The position numbers and the translations under genes were made by a program. Of a stretch of DNA of 64,000 nt, positions 58,824-64,000 are shown piece after piece (position 1 is the first letter of the stretch; every line of letters begins with the position of its first letter). This DNA comes from Lantana camara (lineage: Eukaryota > Streptophyta > Magnoliopsida > Lamiales > Verbenaceae), in assembly GCA_037501455.1 (NCBI GenBank), contig CM074860.1:42108501-42172500 (forward strand), given 5' to 3'. Under the pieces are notes generated by a model. It ran no database searches. It saw only the letters and a program-made list of their open reading frames with translations, and was not told the origin of the DNA.

Positions 58824-59438
58824 AGTCCAAAGTGTGGAAATGATGTAATTCGGCCCTAAGCCTATTATAGTATTATTTGGGCCTTTATTTTATCATTATT
58901 TAGCTGCATATTAGTTTATTTAAGCCTACTTTTGTAAGCCTTCATGGCAAGTGGCGGGAATAGCTTGTGTCCTTTAGTATTCTAGTGTCTCTTAGGTTTC
59001 CATGCATGCATCTTTATATTCCGGCCTTGTAGTTCGAAATATTAAGTCAAAAAAATGAATGAATGTGATTCAAGTGAGTTATACTCACAAGTTCTTAGTT
59101 GAACGACACCGGAGTTTCAAACCTCCACCGGATAATGTCATTTCCCGACTCATTATAGTCGACGGGGTGCATTACTTATCAAATCTGATAGTGTTGGTTC
59201 CTTGCTCATTATAGCAAACGGGTCACACTCCTATAATTCAAATCTGATAGTGTTGGTTCCTTGCTCATTATAGCAAACGGGTCACACTCCTATAATTCAA
59301 ATCTGATAGTGTTGGTTCCTTGCTCATTATAGCAAACGGGTCACACTCCTCTATTTTAACCTTGAAGTGGACGATCGAAAATCAAGAACTCCAAGTATTG
59401 GTATAGGGTTTCACGGCAAGTACGTGGAGTTCGTATCA
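58559..59438 (+). mobile_element. G right LTR
   Basis: 880 bp, 879 identical to the left LTR by my reading. It is followed by CCCAG and resumption of the F LTR (GGCACCG). Confidence 0.95.
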
Positions 59439-60003
59439 CCCAGGGCACCGCATAATCTGTCTACCTACCTTTTGTTACTATTAGGTGAGGTGAAGTTATA
59501 AATGTTTTCCAACTGGAACCACGATTATACTATCGTATCATATGTTTTGAAATTCAAAGCTAAACCTTGTTTTGAACTATCCCTGTTATCGGGACATTCT
59601 CTTGAAAGGATCATTCATACTTTAATAGTATACCTTGATCTACAGCACATGTTTTCCAAAGTTCTGCATTCTTGTTCAAAGACAGTTACATGTTTTGCAT
59701 ATGTTTTCAAAGTACAGTTTACAGACAGAATCACATGTTTTTAGACAGAATCATATGTTTTACAGACAGCATCATATGTTACAGTTACAGTTTCACATGT
59801 TATAAGTTAGCATACTGGAGTGATACTCTGGTCACTGCTAATCTTAAATGCAAGCATACAGTTTACAGTTTGGGCCCGGCGGTTATGTGTGGAAGTGATG
59901 CTCGGGAGGTGAGCGCCAACGACATCACCAATACCGGCCGCCACACTTAGACTATTGACACCGACTTTTAACAGGAGGTTTGTTAAGTCAGGACAATCTG
60001 TCT

Positions 60004-60028
60004 GGGAACGGACAGCAAATCTGTTCCC
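60004..60028. repeat. Hairpin with GGGAACGGA arm in F LTR
   Basis: GGGAACGGA pairs with TCTGTTCCC across a 7-nt loop (9 bp, one G-T). The outer arm equals that of the family C palindromes and it lies between the donor- and acceptor-like sites, as in C. Only one unit is present. Confidence 0.7.
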
Positions 60029-60113
60029 ATTACATGTTTACAGGTCGCCTAGGGCTAGCTACCCGAAGTGACAACCGGTGGAGGATGGTGCATGTTTGTA
60101 TGTGTTGGTAAGA

Positions 60114-60264
60114 GTTGTTGTTGACCTTAGTCCAATAGTCTACTGTGTGCGGAGTTGTCGTTGACCTTGGTCCAATGCTCTACTTTATGTGGGGTTATTG
60201 TTGATCTTGGTCCGATACTCTACTATACGTGGAATTATTGTTGATCCTGGTCCGATGCTCAACC
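60114..60264 (+). repeat. 40-bp tandem repeat in F LTR, about 3.8 copies
   Basis: TTGACCTT or TTGATCYT starts at 60121, 60161, 60201 and 60241, an exact 40-bp period. Copies differ by several bases each. Confidence 0.9.
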
Positions 60265-61138
60265 AAATTATGTTTTCTGGAGTAAGGATGGAGGAGCCTA
60301 GCTTGCGGGCAAAATTCTGTTTCATAAAGGATGGTTCATATCTGGAAAAGTTCACCTTACCCTTATCCCGTTTATTGAAAGAACTATGAACCATCAACAG
60401 CATATGTGTGCGCGTGTGATAGCATTCATGAAAATGTTTTATAACGTGCATTCTTTTACAGCATCGCATTCAAAGAGTTTTATCAACCGAACTTGTTTCG
60501 AGTTCTTCTTTAAAGCATCGCATTTAATAGTTTCGAACTTTACTTCAAGTTCTTTAATTCAGTACTTTCTTTAAAGTATTCCCTCACTTAGTCCTTTTGA
60601 CTAATACCTCTCCCGTTTTCTTGCCTCGTCGTTTCAGGTCTTGCAGCCGCAGTCTAGAGGTATCTTGAAGCTCTAGATTGTCATTTTTGTTTCAGTCAGG
60701 ACTTAGTATTACTTCCTCTTTTGCGTCCTGCATATGTTTTATGGCTGCATCACTTAATGTTTCTGTATATGTTTTTGAATACTTGAGTATCTTTGTTATA
60801 CTCTTTCTGCTACTCTATTATCGATACATTGAACTCTGCTATATCGGTACTTATATGTGAATCTTTTATATGTTCTGATATGCCGAGTCTCTCTTACACG
60901 ATCAATATGTTCTTGCTTGTTACATGCCATCACGCACATGTTTTGAAAAGTTTTGAAATACTCTGATTTTCCACTGCATAGCCACATCGTTGTACATGTA
61001 TAGTTCTGATAGACAGCCGTTCGCTGGAGTATTTCTTGAGTGATGGCTCACATCATTACTTGAGAGGTGCTTCAGTGTGGGGGTTGAGACGCCGCTCTCC
61101 TCTTGTTCTGGTACGGGTGGGGGCGTTATAGCCTGAGG

Positions 61139-61150
61139 TGGTATCAGAGC
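61139..61150 (+). other. F primer-binding site
   Basis: TGGTATCAGAGC, eight bases after the LTR end, followed by ATCGGG. Initiator tRNA-Met type. Confidence 0.9.
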
Positions 61151-61316
61151 ATCGGGTTAAGTAAGAAGAGACTTAACCTAGATTGCTCTCATGTTGCATC
61201 ATGGATTGTTCACGCATTGCATCCAGGATCATTCTCATATTGCATCGAGACAGGATTATTGGGGATTGCATGGTTCTGTATCTGGATTTCTTATCTGTGG
61301 TATCTTCTGTATAGCT

Positions 61317-61997
61317 ATGGCAGTTCAGCCACACCAGGATCCTAATCAGCAGATGGATGAGGCTTTCTTTGAGCAGTTTGAGGCCCCGCGTACTGTGGCA
61401 GTTTCTCGCCGTGGAGGCACTCGTTTCTACACTTGGCGTAGGTGTAGGAACAGTGGCAGACCTGGGTATTCCTATCCTAACAGAGTTGTGCACTATCTCG
61501 AGTCTGAGAGAGATGGTTACTTTCAGGAGTATCAGAGGACCCGTGAGGTCAGGTTGGAGTCTCTGCGCTATCAGGATCAGTCACTACAGTACCAGATTGA
61601 CAGGGACATCGCTCGTGAGCATGCTGCAGAGATGACTCATATTGCTGATCAGAGAGCTGCTCGTATTGCTGAGCTGGAGGCAGATCTTATGCAGATGACT
61701 ATCGATCGCGATACCTCTATGGAGCGTCACCAGCACTACCGTGCCCGTGTGAGAGCTCACCTGTATGATACCTATCAATTATCTGATGAGCAGGCAGTTG
61801 AGGAGGTCGAGGGTCAGGATGTCAGTCAGGCTTCTCAGGAGCCCGAGCCTATGCAGGATCAGTCTGATGGAGGCGATGGAGGGTCTGATGATGATGATGA
61901 TGGCGGAGATGATCTAGCAGGACACGGACAGGGTGAGGTCGTTGCCGTTTCTGATGACACCACCAGGGGTTCTTTGGACCACAGTTATCAGGGTTGA
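61317..61997 (+). CDS. F extra ORF between primer site and gag (unknown function)
   Basis: 226 residues from the ATG at 61317 (MAVQPHQ); the frame is open back to 61191, but those 42 codons look like untranslated leader. Residues 1-60 hold EAPRTVAVSRRGGTRFYTWRR and a Tyr/Arg-rich patch. Residues about 65-150 are rich in Glu, Arg and Gln in a pattern suggesting coiled coil (SLRYQDQSLQYQIDRD, RAARIAELEADL). The tail (about 165-205) is strongly acidic with runs of Asp and Gly. No zinc knuckle, protease or envelope feature and no signal peptide. It is intact, whereas the gag downstream has stops. Extra ORFs before gag are known in Ogre/Tat-type gypsy elements. I know of no standard counterpart in Tekay/Del-like elements. 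Confidence 0.65.
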   Translation: MAVQPHQDPNQQMDEAFFEQFEAPRTVAVSRRGGTRFYTWRRCRNSGRPGYSYPNRVVHYLESERDGYFQEYQRTREVRLESLRYQDQSLQYQIDRDIAREHAAEMTHIADQRAARIAELEADLMQMTIDRDTSMERHQHYRARVRAHLYDTYQLSDEQAVEEVEGQDVSQASQEPEPMQDQSDGGDGGSDDDDDGGDDLAGHGQGEVVAVSDDTTRGSLDHSYQG

Positions 61998-62817
61998 TTG
62001 CTGATGAGAGATTTCTGTATATAATACTGATGCATATATATATCTATCTATGGATGGCGGACGTATAGCCGGGACAGTTCAGGACTGACTTTTGGATGAG
62101 GGGATGTATAGCTCTGGTAGATGATCCCCGACTTTTGGCACCACGGATGACGGTTCAGATGACTTGGTACCTACTAGGTTATTTTCAGCAGGGTTGGACG
62201 GATTGGTAAGGCCTGTAAGGGAGTCAACTCGATGGTATCGGGTCCTCCCCATTTTTGAATTAATACTGTTAACATGTGGCCTGTAGTAAATTTTACCAAA
62301 CCTTGCACAGTTATAACCCTTTCGGCTTTATGATGGATATCTGTTTACTGCTTTCCATAACTGTCATTGCATGAGTCTTAGAGTTGCTTCAAGATAGCAT
62401 TAGGACCGTTGATAGGATCATGCCATTTCATTTATTGTTAGCATGCTATTATTCTTGATATGTTGATACGCTTCTGGATATGTTGATCATGTTACAGTTC
62501 TTGTTGATATGACAGTACACGTTCTGTTCCCGTTTTACATGTTGATCATGTTTTGGGATATGTTATACATGTTTCTGAGATGTTGATATGTTACCCGAGC
62601 TTCTGTTCTCGTTTACATGTTGTCTGACAATTGTTTCTGATTATATGATACGTTTGGAGATCTTGAATCTTTGCTGACATGTTGTTATGGGAATGTGTTG
62701 TTCTCATACTTATATGTGACTACGTGAGAATGTGAATACGTGGTTACGGATTCTGTGAATCATTATATGTCATGCATCGAATATATGTATCTGAATGCTT
62801 GTGAATTCAGTAACAAC
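61998..62817 (+). other. F spacer between extra ORF and gag
   Basis: 820 bp, AT-rich, with recurring ACATGTTGAT/GATATGTTGAT words at 62455-62640 and stops in all frames. I see nothing else in it. Confidence 0.7.
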
Positions 62818-64000
62818 ATGCCACCGAGAAGAGCACCCCGGAATCGTGTACCACCACTGCCACCCTAAAGAGATGTCACGCCACCCCCTGAAAGAGAAAG
62901 AACTTCGGAATTAAGGGATGTGCTACGACAATTTATGAGGGCTTGTGTACCGAGATAATCCTCCTAATGAAAGGTCATTGGAGAAGTTTCTGAGGATGAA
63001 TCCGCCTAAGTTCTATGGAGAACCGAACGACATAAAGGCTGAGAATTGGATTACCAGTCTTGAGAAGATTTTCGAGGCTATGGAGATCTACCCAGAGGAT
63101 CGTGAACGAGTTCGATATGCTACTTTTCTTATGGAAGGAGCTGCATACAATTGGTGGAAGCACGTTCAGCATATGTGGATTGAGAATAACGTTGAAGGAA
63201 GTTGGGATGAGTTTATCAGAGAGTTTCAGCAGAAGTATACGCCTCAAGTGACTCGTGATACACGAGAGGCTGAGTTTATGAGTCTGGTTCAGGGAACAAT
63301 GAATGTGATGGAGTATGAAGCTAGGTTTGTGAGGCTGATCAAGTATGCGCCTCATATTCTGACTGATGAGCGTCGCAAGACGAAGAGGTTTATCGATGGA
63401 CTGAAGCCTGAACTTCGGTTGGCACTTGCATCTTTGGTTATTGAGACCTACAACCAGGCTGTTGATAGAGCACTAAGGGTTGAGGCTGCACACAAGGAGA
63501 TCAAGATAACTACTGCCCGTCAAGGACCTTCTAACCCTAAGCCTTATCCAGGGAATAAGCGACCTTCCGGATCTTTTCTCCAAGGAACTGGAAAGAGGCC
63601 AATGGTAACACCACAGCGTCAGCAGCAGAACGCTCCACCGAAACAGCAAGCACAGAAGCAGAAAGCGCCACAGCAGTATCAGAAGGCGCCACAACAGCAG
63701 AGAGCACCTCAGCCAAGTCCAGAGGAAATTGTTTGCCGATATTATCGCCGAACGGGACACACTGAGGAGAACTGTCGCAAGAAAGCTGGACAGTGTTTCG
63801 CGTGTGGTTCCCCTGAGCACCAGATGGATAATTGCCCGCACAAGATCAGGAGATTTGGGGTCCAGGATAAAGGAAAAGCAGTGGTGGGTACGACGAACAA
63901 ACCGGTGGTCAGAGGCAGAGCTTCTGCTTTGGATGGTAAGGAGGAGGTTGATCCTTCGTCTATTGTGGAAGGTATTGTGCACATTCTTAACACGCCAGTT
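62818..64000 (+). pseudogene. gag: F gag, damaged and cut by the window edge
   Basis: Starts MPPRRAPRNR at 62818, the same opening as D gag. TAA stops it after 16 codons (62866-62868), and a TAA at 62957-62959 with a frameshift around 62957-62968 follows. The frame through 62996 (MNPPKFYGEP) is then open to the window end. It shows the gag core (NWITSLEKIFEAMEI, YNWWKHV, FMSLVQGTMNVMEYEARF, KYAPHI, RFIDGLKPEL), a Gln/Lys/Pro-rich linker and two knuckles. The first, CRYYRRTGHTEENC, has Tyr in place of the second Cys. The second, CFACGSPEHQMDNC, is complete. The window ends at VEGIVHILNTPV, just before the protease active site. Confidence 0.85.

Larger units (their letters stand above)
57118..59438 (+). 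mobile_element. Element G: small, very young non-autonomous LTR element
   Basis: 2321 bp flanked by CCCAG (57113-57117 and 59439-59443). The LTRs 57118-57997 and 58559-59438 are both 880 bp and differ at one base I could find (C at 57485, T in the second copy). Ends are TGATAGG and CGTATCA. The internal region is only 561 bp and begins with the primer site TGGTATCTAGAGC (57999-58011), then A-rich sequence. Just before the right LTR it keeps what looks like the last codons of a gypsy pol frame, the polypurine tract lying within them. It is TRIM/SMART-like in size, but with longer LTRs than typical. Confidence 0.95.
54645..61130 (+). mobile_element. F 5' LTR (with element G inserted)
   Basis: About 4.16 kb without G. 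It has TATA box TATAAATA 55725-55732, a CT-rich leader (55782-55830), a weak donor-like AG|GTTAGT (GT at 55838), GT-rich simple repeat (56535-56625), TGAATAGTA repeats (56655-56735), a 40-bp tandem repeat (60114-60262), hairpin TTAGTC/GACTAA (60588-60604), acceptor CAG (60635-60637) and an end reading GGGGGCGTTATA, where CA of the usual terminus appears mutated to TA. Confidence 0.85.
54645..64000 (+). mobile_element. Element F: gypsy-type retrotransposon, right part outside window
   Basis: Starts TGTAACAGCCC at 54645 within A internal sequence (uninterrupted site at 48440). The 5' LTR ends at 61130 and the primer site follows. An extra ORF (61317-61997), a non-coding spacer and a damaged gag then run to the window edge. 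The expected 3' target duplication is GATAT, to be found downstream. The gag resembles the Tekay/Del type. Confidence 0.9.

Noticed and set aside
61317..61997. Envelope-like gene in F
   Set aside because: No signal peptide or membrane segment in the chosen frame, and its position is before gag rather than after pol.
63473..63993. Minus-strand ORFs near the right edge
   Set aside because: Antisense shadows of the F gag frame, which is clearly real from its zinc knuckles and gag core.
1..64000. Host gene
   Set aside because: I found no plant gene exon series or non-transposon domain; every stretch can be assigned to a retroelement.

Overview
The window is plant nuclear DNA, most likely from a flowering plant with a repeat-rich genome. 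I could support no host gene, tRNA, rRNA or organellar sequence. Essentially all 64 kb is LTR retrotransposon sequence nested up to four deep: Ty3/gypsy with long 2.6-4.2 kb LTRs, plus one small 2.3 kb element. The evidence is paired TG...CA LTR ends, 5-bp target-site duplications (TSDs), initiator-tRNA-Met-type primer-binding sites (TGGTATCAGAGC), polypurine tracts, and gag-pol remnants. Family letters A-G are mine, not database names.

Layout. Family A (+ strand) is the outer host: an LTR cut by the left window edge (1-1272, 39145-39301, 46273-48243), a non-coding internal region (48244-50635), a second LTR (50636-54444), then a second start of the same internal region (54445-54644). This is a tandem LTR-INT-LTR-INT arrangement. 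Element B1 (+, 1273-39139, TSD GCATG) sits in the first A LTR. Its 5' LTR is split by C1 (-, 4583-22882, TSD ATAGA), which is itself split by D (-, 7005-17074). Its 3' LTR is split by C2 (-, 27007-35886, TSD CCCCA). B2 is a solo B LTR (39302-46267) in the same A LTR and is split by E, a lone LTR (42101-45078). F (+, 54645 to beyond 64000) is inserted in the second A internal region. Its 5' LTR carries G (57118-59438, TSD CCCAG), a very young small element.

Coding content. D has a complete but broken GAG-PR-RT-RH-INT-chromodomain set in Ty3/gypsy order, resembling Tekay/Del chromoviruses. F has an extra ORF between its primer-binding site and a damaged gag that runs off the window. C1 and C2 carry only a short gag-like protein with two CCHC zinc knuckles. 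A and B carry no recognisable protein. A, B and C therefore look like non-autonomous relatives of D: all four share the LTR 3' end (GTGCGGGGGATGTGG...GGGTGYTACA) and other modules.

Most unusual content. The LTRs and untranslated regions hold repeated, structured motifs that recur across families: (1) a hairpin whose 3' arm holds a branch-point-like CTGAC/CTAAC, followed by a pyrimidine tract and CAG, suggesting an intron inside each LTR; (2) palindromes with an ACGGCCGT-like centre and family-specific arms, arranged in pairs 32 bp apart (34 bp in D); (3) a long-range inverted repeat GCTAGGCGGGA/TCCCGCCTAGC near the LTR 3' end; (4) arrays of 4-11 hairpins with compensating arm changes and a CGGGG(T/C) loop just upstream of the polypurine tract in B1, C1 and C2. 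These are read directly from sequence. Their function is inference.
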